DNA of 33,937 nucleotides, from the NCBI GenBank assembly GCA_023150555.1, contig JAKLKQ010000069.1:1-33937 (forward strand). Reading direction: 5' to 3'. The stretch comes from Planctomycetota bacterium. Its GTDB lineage: Bacteria > Planctomycetota > SZUA-567 > H5-PLA8. How positions within the stretch are numbered: position 1 is the stretch's first letter; the number at the start of each line of letters is the position of its first letter. A program made the translations under genes and the position numbers. Of this stretch, positions 26,436-33,937 are shown piece by piece. The notes under the pieces were generated by a model. The model had not been told where the DNA came from. It was given only the letters and a program-made list of their open reading frames with translations, and searched no databases.

Positions 26436-27818
26436 CTACTTCCAGTCGGCCTCCACCTTGATGAAGGCCGAGTTCTGTCCCTTAACGCCCCGGGAGACGA
26501 AGAAGACGAACTCCTTTTTCTTCTTCTCTTTCAATTCGTCGATCAGCTTGTTGAACTGTACAAAGGTTTCCTCGCCCGAACCCTTCAATTGAACGTCGTC
26601 CACCTTGGTGATGATGTCGCCGGCGCGCAGCCCGCCCAGTTCGGGCCAACTGCCCGACTTGACGTAGTGGACGTACAGCCCCGACAGGTCGGGCGGGAGG
26701 TCCAGGCCCAGCGTGTCGTAGTAGACCAGTTCGCGCAGGACCAGGCCCAAGTCCTTGCGCTCGACGCGCTGCGCCTTGCCGGCCTCCTTGGGGCGCTCGC
26801 CGACGGTCAGGTCGATCTTCTGCTCCGCGCCGCCGCGCCAGACGATGAAGACGACCTTCTGCCCGACCTGCAGGCGCTTGAGGCGCTCCATGAAACCCTT
26901 CAGCCCCGTCTCGTCCTTCACGTCGATCTTCTCGTCGTCGAGCTTCAGCAGCACGTCCTCGACCTTCAGCCCGGCCATTTCGGCGGGCATGCCGGCCAGC
27001 ACGCGGCCGATCAGCACGCCGCCGCCGTTCTCAGACAGCCCCAGAACCTGCGCCAGGTCCTTCGGCACCGGCTGCAGGTCCGAGATGCCGACCCACGAAC
27101 GCTCCTTGGGTTTGCCGGGGTTCTTGAGCAGGTTCTCCAGGCGCGCGGCGGGCAGCACCACCGCCGAGCCGTAAGTGTAGCCGCGCCCGCCGGCGAGCGG
27201 GTCGCGGATCACGAAGCCGACCACCTCGCCGTTCATCGATGTCACCGGCCCGAAGAGCGCGATGTTGATCGGGTACGTGCACAGCACCAGCGGCTGCGGC
27301 TTTTCGACGCTCTTGATCACGTTCCCAAGCCCGAAGTTCGCCGTCGAGCCGTAGCCATCGCCCAGCAGGCCGAAGCCCAGCACCGGCTGGCCGGGCTTCA
27401 GGCCGGGGTCCTTCGCGAATGCCGCCGGCGTGAAGACCAGGCCTTCGGGCGGTTTCTCCGAGACGCGGATCACCGCGGCGCCCAGGTCGGGGTCGCGGCT
27501 GAGGAAGTCGGCGGCGAGGTCCGGATGGTCCTTCTCGTGCACGAACTCGACCTTGAACTCCTCGAAGCGGTCCTCCGGCACCTGCGCGGGCATGTACTCC
27601 GCGGAGAAGGCGACCAGGCCGTCCGCCGCGACCACCGTGCCGACGGTGGTGCGCTTGTGGCGCGCACCGTTCTCGTCGAGCTGGTAGAAAGTGACCTGCA
27701 CCAGGCTGGGCTTCACCTTCTCCAGGGCCGCGCCCGCATCTTCGCCGCGCGCGCTCCAGGCGCCGCAGGCCAGCGCCGCCGCGCACACCAGCACGCACGC
27801 CCTATGTTCCAATCGCAT
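26436..27818 (-). CDS. HtrA/DegP-family protein lacking the catalytic triad, with PDZ domains
   Basis: 460 residues from ATG 27818 (GGGAGGA just upstream, then a proper signal peptide); upstream in-frame ATGs add a non-hydrophobic extension. The trypsin-like fold can be followed beside the active HtrA encoded next to it, yet the triad is gone: the TNFHV position reads FSAEY (His to Glu 74), TDLAV reads LGAAV (Asp to Gly 113) and GNSGGP reads IALFGP (Ser to Leu 188). Two PDZ domains follow (about 240-330, VGISDLQPV... GLKVEDVLLKLDDE; and about 375-455, GGLRAGDIITKVDDV). Probably a non-proteolytic chaperone, adaptor or regulator of the active HtrA. Lies 32 bases after the HtrA stop, same operon. 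Confidence 0.85.
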   Translation of the reverse strand: MRLEHRACVLVCAAALACGAWSARGEDAGAALEKVKPSLVQVTFYQLDENGARHKRTTVGTVVAADGLVAFSAEYMPAQVPEDRFEEFKVEFVHEKDHPDLAADFLSRDPDLGAAVIRVSEKPPEGLVFTPAAFAKDPGLKPGQPVLGFGLLGDGYGSTANFGLGNVIKSVEKPQPLVLCTYPINIALFGPVTSMNGEVVGFVIRDPLAGGRGYTYGSAVVLPAARLENLLKNPGKPKERSWVGISDLQPVPKDLAQVLGLSENGGGVLIGRVLAGMPAEMAGLKVEDVLLKLDDEKIDVKDETGLKGFMERLKRLQVGQKVVFIVWRGGAEQKIDLTVGERPKEAGKAQRVERKDLGLVLRELVYYDTLGLDLPPDLSGLYVHYVKSGSWPELGGLRAGDIITKVDDVQLKGSGEETFVQFNKLIDELKEKKKKEFVFFVSRGVKGQNSAFIKVEADWK

Positions 27819-27850
27819 CGTTCCTCCCGGACATGGTCTTCGCATCTTCG

Positions 27851-29221
27851 TCATTCGACCAGGCGCACGGCGCGCAAGTACAGGCCCTTGTCGCGCATCA
27901 CCTTCACGCCCACGACCTTCTTGGTTTCCTTGTTCTTCAGCGTCTCTTCCACGGCCTTCTTGAACGCCTCCAGGTCCGGCGTCGGCGCGCCGTCCACGAA
28001 GCGGATCACGTCGCCTTCCTGGAACTTGGCCTTCTCGGCGGGGCCGCCGGGGCGCGTGCCGGTGACGTAGACGCCGTCGGCCACGTCGAGCTGCCGCTTC
28101 TGCGCCTCGGTCAGGTCGCGCACGGTCAGGCCCCAGCCCTGCTCCTCGGACTCGTCGCCGCGGATCTGCGTCAGCAGCTCGGTGACGACCTCGATCTTCG
28201 CCTCCTTGCCCTGCCGCAGGACGGCCAGCACGTGCTTCGAGTCGACGGGCAGCTGCGCGAAGAGTTCGTAGATCACCGGCAGTTCCTCGCTGAAGCGCGC
28301 GGACAGGTCCTTGCCGTCCAGGCTCAGGATCAGGTCGCCCGCCTTGAGGCCGGCCTTCTGCGCCGGGCTGGACGGTTCCACCGCCGCCACCAGCACGCCT
28401 CGCCTCATGTCCACACCGAAGTGTTCCTCAAGCTCGCGCAGTTCCTGCAGGCGCACGCCGACGGTGCTGCGCGTGACCGAGCCCTTGTCGAGAATCTGCT
28501 TCACGACCTGCTTGACCAGGTCCACCGGCACGGCGAAGCCCAGGTTGCTGCCCAGGCCGACCGCGCGGCTGTTGATGCCGATGACCTTGCCTTCCAGGCT
28601 CACCAGCGGCCCGCCCGAGTTCCCCGGCGAGATCGCCGCATCGGTTTGAAGCCAGGTGTTGAAGAGCCCCGTCAGCTCGCCCGACGGCAGCTTCATGTCG
28701 TCGCCGAGGTAGCGTTCGGTGTTCGAGATCACGCCGACGGTCAGCGTTCTGGCCAGCCCCAGCGGGCTGCCCATGGCCATCACCGTCTCGCCGACCTCCA
28801 GGTCCGCCGACGCGCCCAATTCGGCCACCGGCAGCGGATGGTCGGGGTGGATCTTCTTCCATTCCTCGAGGTCCAGCTGCAGCACCGCGAGGTCGGTCCA
28901 GGGATCGCCGCCGACGACCTTGCCGTGGATGCGCTCCTTGGTGCCCAGCGTGCAGATTACCTTCTTGGCGTGCCCGGCGACGTGGAAGTTCGTCAGCACG
29001 TGGCCTTCCTTGGTGAAGATCACGCCGCTGCCGACGCTGCTGCCGGTCACGACCTTCTGCCCGCCCTGAAAGGTCTCCGTAATCGGCTGCACGTTCACCA
29101 GCGCGGGAAAGACCTTCTTGCGCGCGTTGCGGATGTTCTCGTCGATGTTCGAGGCCCGGGCGGTGCCTGCCGCGAAGAGCGCCAGGACCACCCACACTGC
29201 CGCGCACCTTGATTTCGCCAT
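27851..29221 (-). CDS. HtrA/DegP-family serine protease with two PDZ domains
   Basis: 456 residues from ATG 29221; GGGAGA lies 4 bases upstream, whereas the ATG at 29236 overlaps that site. Signal peptide about 7-23 (ARA before the cut). Protease domain with intact triad: His 80 (TNFHVAG), Asp 110 (TDLAVLQL) and Ser 202 (GNSGGPL). Two PDZ domains follow (about 235-330, VGVRLQELRE...GLKAGDLILSLDG; about 355-440, GWGLTVRDLT...FQEGDVIRFVDG). Envelope protein quality-control protease of the DegP/DegQ type. First gene of the three-gene PDZ operon and preceded by a candidate promoter at 29267-29295. Confidence 0.95.
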   Translation of the reverse strand: MAKSRCAAVWVVLALFAAGTARASNIDENIRNARKKVFPALVNVQPITETFQGGQKVVTGSSVGSGVIFTKEGHVLTNFHVAGHAKKVICTLGTKERIHGKVVGGDPWTDLAVLQLDLEEWKKIHPDHPLPVAELGASADLEVGETVMAMGSPLGLARTLTVGVISNTERYLGDDMKLPSGELTGLFNTWLQTDAAISPGNSGGPLVSLEGKVIGINSRAVGLGSNLGFAVPVDLVKQVVKQILDKGSVTRSTVGVRLQELRELEEHFGVDMRRGVLVAAVEPSSPAQKAGLKAGDLILSLDGKDLSARFSEELPVIYELFAQLPVDSKHVLAVLRQGKEAKIEVVTELLTQIRGDESEEQGWGLTVRDLTEAQKRQLDVADGVYVTGTRPGGPAEKAKFQEGDVIRFVDGAPTPDLEAFKKAVEETLKNKETKKVVGVKVMRDKGLYLRAVRLVE

Positions 29222-29266
29222 CGTTCTCCCTTTCATGCGTCAGGCTCGACCAGGACCGAAGGGACC

Positions 29267-29295
29267 TTTATACCGCCTGAGTGCCGATCCGTCTT
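29267..29295 (-). promoter_or_regulatory. candidate promoter of the PDZ protease operon
   Basis: Minus strand AAGACG (29295-29290), 17-base spacer, TATAAA (29272-29267). The -10 is good, the -35 weak, so an activator or alternative sigma may be involved. Start near 29260. Confidence 0.45.
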
Positions 29296-29398
29296 CCCCC
29301 GTAAGGCAGCTCCCATAGGACGACTATCCTTTCCGGACGGTTCGGATAAAAGGTTCGGGAGCCCCGATTCCCCGAAATTTGGAGCCCCGAAACGCACC

Positions 29399-30022
29399 AT
29401 GCGCGTGATTGCCGGCACCGCCCGCGGCGTGCCCCTGAAGACCGTCCCCGACATGGACACGCGGCCCATCCTGGACCGCCTGAAGAAGAGCCTCTTCTCG
29501 ATGCTCGACGCCGCCGGCCTGCTGGCCGAACAACGCGTCGCGGACTTCTATTCGGGCACGGGCACGCTGGGCATCGAGGCGCTCTCGCGCGGAGCGGCGA
29601 ACTGCCTCTTCGTGGAAAAACGACGCGACGCAGTGAAGCTGCTTCACGAGAACCTGGCCAAGACGCGCCTGGCCGAACACGCCGACGTGCGCTGCGCCGA
29701 CGTGAGCGTGACGATCCAGGGCCTGCTGCGCGAACCCGCCAAGCCGGAAGGCCACTTCGACCTGATCCTCTACGACCCGCCCTTCGTCTTCAGCCGCGAG
29801 CAGGATTCCCGCGCGGCGCTCGACGCCGAACTCGCCGCCGCCGGGCGGCTGCTGGCGCCCGAGGGCCGGCTGATGCTGCGCGCGGAAAAGCGCACCGAAC
29901 CGCCCGCACCCGCGGGCCTGGCGGTGACGCGGCACTGGACCGACGGGCCGCACGCGATGTTCTTCTTCGGGAAAGCGCCAGCCGATGCGGCGGCGCCGGA
30001 GACCCCTTCTACAAAGCCGTGA
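29399..30022 (+). CDS. rsmD: 16S rRNA (guanine(966)-N2)-methyltransferase RsmD
   Basis: RsmD methylates G966 of 16S rRNA using AdoMet. 207 residues, slightly longer than the usual 185 or so because of a C-terminal Ala/Pro extension. Family features: MRVIAGTARGVPL at the start, TRPILDRLKKSLFSML, AdoMet motif I DFYSGTGTLGIEA (49-61, where DLFAGSGALG is common) and the catalytic DPPF (126-129). The ATG at 29399 gives the standard N-terminus, though its ribosome site is weak. Divergent from htrA; its last 14 bases overlap the 3' end of the convergent TIM-barrel gene. Confidence 0.88.
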   Translation: MRVIAGTARGVPLKTVPDMDTRPILDRLKKSLFSMLDAAGLLAEQRVADFYSGTGTLGIEALSRGAANCLFVEKRRDAVKLLHENLAKTRLAEHADVRCADVSVTIQGLLREPAKPEGHFDLILYDPPFVFSREQDSRAALDAELAAAGRLLAPEGRLMLRAEKRTEPPAPAGLAVTRHWTDGPHAMFFFGKAPADAAAPETPSTKP

Positions 30023-30800
30023 TGCGCTTGATCCGTTCCGTGGTCTCGCGCAGGCAGGCCTCGTCGCCGCCGACCTCGCTCACCAACGCGCCGTCGAAGC
30101 CGGTCTTGCGCAGCTCGGCGACGATCGCCGGCCAGTTGCAGTCGCCGTCCATGAGCTGGACGAACGAGCGCGACTTGCGGCTGTAGTCCTTCACGTGGAC
30201 CTTCTTGATGAGGTCGCCCAGGTCGCGGATCCACATCTCGGCGAAGCCGTAGTGGATCATGTTGGCCGTGTCGAGGTACAGGCCGACCCACGGCGAACCC
30301 ACCTCCGCGCAGAAGCGCCGCACCTCACCGGGCGTCAGCAGGATCTTGTTCCAGACGTTCTCGACGCCGATCCAGCAGCCGCGCTTCTCGGCTTCTGGCG
30401 CGATCGCGCGCAGGCTGTCGCGCAGGCCGTCCCACGCCCGCTGGTAGGAATCGTTGGCTTCCAGCGCGCCGGGATGCAGCAGCGTGCCGTCGACGCCCAG
30501 CGCCTGCGCGATCTCCAGCGCGCGGCGCAACACGGCGGAACGCTTCTCGCGCGCGCCCGCGTCGGGCGCCAGCAGCGAACCGCCGTCCTTGCGCGTGGCA
30601 ATGACGCTGCTGACGGCCACGCCTGCCTTCTCGCAGGCTTTGCGCACCGCGTCCAGTTCCTTGGCGCTGGCGTCGATGTGCGGCTGGCCTTCGTCCTTGA
30701 AGACCAGTTCGATGGCGCGGTAGCCGCAGGACGCCGCGAGCGCCAAGTCCTGCTCGAGGCTCTCGCGCTTCAGGCACAGCTGCGTGATGCCGGGAATCAT
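30009..30800 (-). CDS. sugar phosphate isomerase/epimerase-type TIM barrel protein
   Basis: 263 residues from ATG 30800 (AAAGG upstream). It belongs to the xylose isomerase-like/AP endonuclease 2 TIM-barrel superfamily. Likely metal ligands in the usual order: Glu 147 (GVENVW), Asp 177 (YLDTAN), His 202 (VHVKD), Glu 242 (SEVGG). Substrates of this large family vary (sugars, inosose, hydroxypyruvate) and cannot be read here. It follows the histidine kinase by 22 bases on the same strand, so they are probably cotranscribed, although no functional link is known. Its 3' end overlaps rsmD by 14 bases tail to tail. Confidence 0.85.
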   Translation of the reverse strand: MIPGITQLCLKRESLEQDLALAASCGYRAIELVFKDEGQPHIDASAKELDAVRKACEKAGVAVSSVIATRKDGGSLLAPDAGAREKRSAVLRRALEIAQALGVDGTLLHPGALEANDSYQRAWDGLRDSLRAIAPEAEKRGCWIGVENVWNKILLTPGEVRRFCAEVGSPWVGLYLDTANMIHYGFAEMWIRDLGDLIKKVHVKDYSRKSRSFVQLMDGDCNWPAIVAELRKTGFDGALVSEVGGDEACLRETTERIKRITAL

Positions 30801-30822
30801 GGTTCGGACCTTTCGCGTGCGT

Positions 30823-32847
30823 TCAAGCGGCGGGCAGGAAGACGGTGAAGACCGCGCCCTCGCCCTTCTTGCTCTCGACCTGGATCCGCCCGCCGTGCTG
30901 GTCGACGATCTTCTGTGTGATCGAGAGCCCCAGGCCGGTGCCGACGTCCTTCTTCGTGAAGAACGGATCGAAGATGCTGCCCAGATCCTCTTCGTCGATC
31001 CCCACGCCCTGGTCCTCGATGCGCACGCTGACGCTGCGGCGGCGGACGGGATCGGCATCGCCGGCGGCGCCCTTCGGTGCCAGGGTCGCGGCTTCCTGCT
31101 CGCGCAGGACGACCTTCACCTTCTGCCCGGCCTTGCTGGCCTGGATCGCGTTGAGCAGGATGTTGCGGAAGACCTGCCGCAGCTTGTCGTGGTTGCCCAG
31201 CACGTTGGGCGGCGGAACCTCGCCGGCGTCGATCGCCACCTCGACCTCGGCCTTCTTGATGTCCGGGCCCATTTCCGTGACCAGGCTCTGCATCAGCTTG
31301 GTCAGGTCGGTGGGGATCAGCGTCAGGTCGCGCTGGCGCGAGAAGTCCAGCAGGTCCTGGACGATGCGGTTCATGCGGTCGACCTCGTCGAGCACGATCG
31401 CGGAGAACTCGCCGAGTTTCCCGGGCTCGATCTGGCCGGACTTCGCGGCTTCCTGGATCAGCTGCGTGAAGCCGCGGATGGAGTTCAGCGGGTTGCGGAT
31501 CTCGTGCGCGACGCCGGCGGCCATCTGCCCCAGCGCGGCCAGGTTCTGGCTGCGGCGCAGTTCGGCCTCCAGGCGGCGGATGTGCGCCAGGTTGCGGAAG
31601 TTCGCGACGACGCCGATGGTCGCGCCGGTGTGGTCGGTCAGCATCGTGGTGTTGAGGCCGATGGGAATCTTCTCGTCGCCGGCCACCACACGCACTTCGA
31701 AGCGGTCCTGCGGTTCGCCGGTGGCCAGCGTCTTCTCGACCACGCGCCGCAGCTCGGACAGCTCGGGCAAATCGCCCAGCGGCCGGTTGATCAGCGCGGC
31801 CTCGTCCTTCTTGAAGAGGTCCAGCGCCGCATTGTTGACCCGTACGATGCGTTCGAAGCGGTCCACCACCATCAGGCCGCTGGCCAGGGAGCGCAGCAGC
31901 GAGTTGTTGAACTCGGCCGCGTCGAGCAGTTCGCTGTAAAGCGTGCTGGTGGCGATGTAGATCGACGCCTGCGTGGCCATGGCGGTGAAGAGCTTCAGGT
32001 CCAGCTCGTTGTACTGCTTCACCGCCATGATGCGGTCGATGTACAGCAGGCCGAGGATGCGGTCCTTCAGCATCAGCGGCACGCCCATCACCGATTTCAC
32101 GTTCATGCGCTGCATGGACTCGCTGGCCTGCAGCCGGATATCGCGCTCGGCGTCGTAGGAGAGGAAACTCTCCTTCTTCTCCAGCAACTGGTGCGCCATC
32201 GTGCGGGAGATCGCGATCTCCTCGCCCTGGTCCAGACCGTCGCGGACCTTCACGACCTTCTCGCCCGGATCGCCGCTCGGCGTCAGCAGCAGCAGCACCG
32301 CGCGGTCGGCCTCGAACGTCTTGAAGACCAGGTCCAGCACGCGCTCCAACATCGCGGGACGGTGCAGGATGCCGCTGATCTCTACGATGAACTCGTACAG
32401 CTTCGTGAAGTGCCGGTGCAGCTCCTCGATGTTGGCCGTGTCCTTCAGGTCCAGGTAGTGCGTGTCGTCCAGGCTCAGCGTCATGCGCGTGCTGGCGCCC
32501 TTGGTCTCCTCGCTGAAGACCACCTGCGGCGAGCGCCGCGACGACAGCCGCGCGACCTGGAGTTGGAAGACCGTGTCGCCGATGCTCACGCGGTCGCCGT
32601 TCTTCAGATCCGCGCGCTTCACCCGCGCGTCGTTGACGTAGGTGCCGTTGGTGCTGCCGTTGTCCTGGACGGAGAGCGTGCCGTTCTCGACGACCAGCTC
32701 CGCGTGCACGCGGCTGGTCGCCTCGTCCTCGAGCTGGATGTCGCAGGTGGGATCGCGGCCGAGTTTCAGCCGCTCCTTGCGAATCGGGTAGCGGCGGCCG
32801 CGGTAGGGGCCCGACAAAACGACCAACTCGCCTGCGCTGCTTGCCAC
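30823..32847 (-). CDS. cytoplasmic FHA-GAF-PAS sensor histidine kinase
   Basis: 674 residues from the GTG at 32847, chosen because GGGAGG lies 5 bases upstream and the FHA fold starts right after; the longer frame to 32979 adds an unrelated N-terminus. Domains: FHA (about 5-98, with LGRD, SRVHAE and NGSTNGTYVN phosphothreonine-binding loops), GAF (about 158-300), PAS (about 308-420), HisKA with phospho-acceptor His 448 in AHEIRNPL, and HATPase_c to the end (NAIQA, EDQGVGI, FDPFFTKK, GTGLGLSI). No membrane segments, so the signal is cytoplasmic, and the FHA domain may couple it to Ser/Thr kinase phosphorylation. No response regulator is nearby. Divergent from the SAM hydrolase. Confidence 0.93.
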   Translation of the reverse strand: MASSAGELVVLSGPYRGRRYPIRKERLKLGRDPTCDIQLEDEATSRVHAELVVENGTLSVQDNGSTNGTYVNDARVKRADLKNGDRVSIGDTVFQLQVARLSSRRSPQVVFSEETKGASTRMTLSLDDTHYLDLKDTANIEELHRHFTKLYEFIVEISGILHRPAMLERVLDLVFKTFEADRAVLLLLTPSGDPGEKVVKVRDGLDQGEEIAISRTMAHQLLEKKESFLSYDAERDIRLQASESMQRMNVKSVMGVPLMLKDRILGLLYIDRIMAVKQYNELDLKLFTAMATQASIYIATSTLYSELLDAAEFNNSLLRSLASGLMVVDRFERIVRVNNAALDLFKKDEAALINRPLGDLPELSELRRVVEKTLATGEPQDRFEVRVVAGDEKIPIGLNTTMLTDHTGATIGVVANFRNLAHIRRLEAELRRSQNLAALGQMAAGVAHEIRNPLNSIRGFTQLIQEAAKSGQIEPGKLGEFSAIVLDEVDRMNRIVQDLLDFSRQRDLTLIPTDLTKLMQSLVTEMGPDIKKAEVEVAIDAGEVPPPNVLGNHDKLRQVFRNILLNAIQASKAGQKVKVVLREQEAATLAPKGAAGDADPVRRRSVSVRIEDQGVGIDEEDLGSIFDPFFTKKDVGTGLGLSITQKIVDQHGGRIQVESKKGEGAVFTVFLPAA

Positions 32848-33020
32848 TCGGACCTCCCGGTGTTCGGCGGCGGCGTGCCCCGAAACACCTTCGTACCACT
32901 CCAGCCCTCCGATGGCAAGATACCCTGGCAGCCCGTTGAAGAAGTGCGGGGCCGCACCTGCCGTTGCTCGAATGCGCATTCCCGGGAGAATACGGTTTGC
33001 GCCATGGCCCCGAGGCCTCC

Positions 33021-33827
33021 ATGCCGAAGCCGCCGAAGAAGCCCCTGCCCGTCGTGCTGCTGACCGACTTCGGCCCGCACAGCCCCTACGTGGGCCAGAT
33101 GAAGCTGGTGCTCGAACGCGCCGCCCCCGGCGCGCGGGTAATCGACCTCGCGCACGACCTTCCGGCCCACGACCTGGCCGCGGCGGTGCTGGTCTTAAGC
33201 GGCGCGCAGCGCTACCTGCCCGAACCGTGCGTGCTCTGCGCGGTCGTCGATCCCGGCGTCGGCAGCGCGCGGCGCATCGTCGCGGCGCGCTTCGCGAACG
33301 GCGTGCGCGTGCTCTGCCCCGGCAACGGCCTGCTGGCGGCGTTCGCCCCGCGCGGCCGCCCGCAAGCTCTGCACGCGGTGACGAACAAGAGGCACTTCCT
33401 GCCGGAGGTCTCCCCCGTCTTCCACGGGCGCGATGTCTTCGCGCCGGTGGCCGCCGCGCTGGCGCAGGGCCTCGACCCGAAAGTCCTGGGCCCGCGCGTG
33501 GATTTATCGTCGCTCGCGCCCGCGCCCTGGCCCGCGCCGAAGTTCTCGAAGAGAGACGGCACCGTGATGGCGGGGCAGGTCGTGCACACCGACCGCTTCG
33601 GGAACCTGGTCACCAACGTGCCGGCGTACGAAGTCCGCGCGCGGAAGCTGCGCGAAGCGCGCATAGGAAGGCTGGTCTTCCCGCTGCGCGAGCACTACGC
33701 CGAAGTCGCCGTGGCGAAACCGGTCGCGCTGGTGGGCAGCTACGGCTTCCTGGAACTGGCCCTGCGCGAAAGATCCGCCGCGGCGCGCACGGGCGCGAAG
33801 GCCGGGACGAAGGTCATCCTCCGTTAG
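33021..33827 (+). CDS. S-adenosyl-L-methionine hydrolase (adenosine-forming), DUF62 family
   Basis: 268 residues from ATG 33021 with GAGG at 33012-33015. Motifs of the SAM hydroxide adenosyltransferase family: LLTDFG near the N-terminus (Asp 16), YVGQMK, VDPGVGSARR (Asp 77 and an Arg at 84/85), PGNGLL, FHGRDVFAPVAA (His 135), then the C-terminal TDRFGNLVTN and GSYGFLELAL. The Asp-Arg-His set is that of the SAM hydrolases, which release adenosine and methionine, rather than the chlorinase/fluorinase branch. PGNGLL replaces the more usual PDNGLL. Why cells hydrolyse SAM is not settled. Monocistronic, divergent from the histidine kinase with a 173-base gap in which I find no strong promoter. Confidence 0.9.
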   Translation: MPKPPKKPLPVVLLTDFGPHSPYVGQMKLVLERAAPGARVIDLAHDLPAHDLAAAVLVLSGAQRYLPEPCVLCAVVDPGVGSARRIVAARFANGVRVLCPGNGLLAAFAPRGRPQALHAVTNKRHFLPEVSPVFHGRDVFAPVAAALAQGLDPKVLGPRVDLSSLAPAPWPAPKFSKRDGTVMAGQVVHTDRFGNLVTNVPAYEVRARKLREARIGRLVFPLREHYAEVAVAKPVALVGSYGFLELALRERSAAARTGAKAGTKVILR

Positions 33828-33861
33828 AGTCCTTTTCGGGGCCCCCGAGAGGCGAGGTGAT

Positions 33862-33889
33862 TTGACTTTTGGCGGGGAGCGTAGATAAA
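33862..33889 (+). promoter_or_regulatory. candidate promoter for the tRNA
   Basis: TTGACT (33862-33867), 16-base spacer, GATAAA (33884-33889). The start would be near 33896, about 26 bases before the tRNA. A 10-bp palindrome GAGGTACCTC (33891-33900) lies at the start point. Confidence 0.5.
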
Positions 33890-33921
33890 GGAGGTACCTC
33901 GGCTGTACGGCGTACCCCGGT

Positions 33922-33937
33922 GCGCGCGTGGCGGAAC
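33922..33937 (+). tRNA. tRNA-Leu, 5' end only (cut by window edge)
   Basis: The last 16 bases read as a 7-base acceptor arm GCGCGCG, then T8, G9, D-stem GCGG and AAC. GTGGCGGAA directly after seven acceptor bases is characteristic of bacterial tRNA-Leu. The anticodon lies beyond the window, so the isoacceptor is unknown. Confidence 0.6.

Noticed and set aside
33836..33848. Terminator after the SAM hydrolase gene
   Set aside because: TCGGGG and CCCCCGA are complementary, but the loop would be too small and no T-run follows.

Overview
The window is about 34 kb of high-GC bacterial DNA carrying chromosomal core genes (rpsO-pnp, rsmD, part of a tRNA-Leu) among signalling, envelope and proteolysis genes. 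No integrase, transposase, CRISPR array or phage gene is visible. Very long antisense ORFs lie opposite almost every gene, but these are GC-driven shadows. An ECF sigma factor fused through a membrane segment to a WD40/TolB-like propeller, Ser/Thr kinases carrying zinc-ribbon, MshEN-like, LamG-like and TPR regions, and many large lipoproteins together suggest a Planctomycetota-type bacterium. That assignment is inference from gene content; no taxonomic search was possible.

Layout. 1-2960: end of an upstream transcript with a terminator, then rpsO and pnp, closed by a strong terminator. 3.1-10.1 kb: a tightly overlapping five-gene operon with three different HlyD/MacA-type adaptors, a MacB-type ATPase and a MacB/FtsX-type permease, closed by a terminator. 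10.2-14.1 kb: a secreted HEAT/TPR protein with a near-consensus promoter, a promoter followed by a long-stem structured RNA, a protein resembling the methionine synthase reactivation domain, a membrane-anchored propeller protein and a VOC/PhnB-like lipoprotein. 14.2-18.6 kb (minus strand): a 673-aa lipoprotein and the sigma-TM-propeller fusion. 18.6-19.0 kb: a 339-bp intergenic region rich in palindromes. 19.0-23.8 kb: two divergent kinase-fold genes, one a predicted pseudokinase (minus) and one with all catalytic motifs (plus, zinc ribbon + kinase + LamG-like + TPR). 23.8-24.4 kb: a small zinc-ribbon/RGG protein and an ArsC/YfgD-type reductase, divergent from overlapping promoters. 24.4-29.2 kb (minus): an operon of three exported PDZ proteins, namely HtrA, an HtrA homologue with the whole catalytic triad replaced, and an M28 aminopeptidase. 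29.4-33.9 kb: rsmD, a sugar-phosphate-isomerase-type TIM barrel, an FHA-GAF-PAS histidine kinase, a SAM hydrolase (DUF62) and the first bases of a tRNA-Leu.

Themes. Two loci pair an apparently active enzyme with a degenerate homologue (kinase/pseudokinase and HtrA/pseudo-HtrA), which suggests regulatory pseudoenzymes. Arg/Gly-rich C-terminal tails recur on unrelated proteins (PNPase, the first adaptor, the zinc-ribbon protein, and an Arg-only version on the pseudokinase). The strongest non-coding signals are the 11512-11674 RNA with a 17-bp closing stem directly after a promoter, and the paired 16-bp palindromes at 18885-18933.
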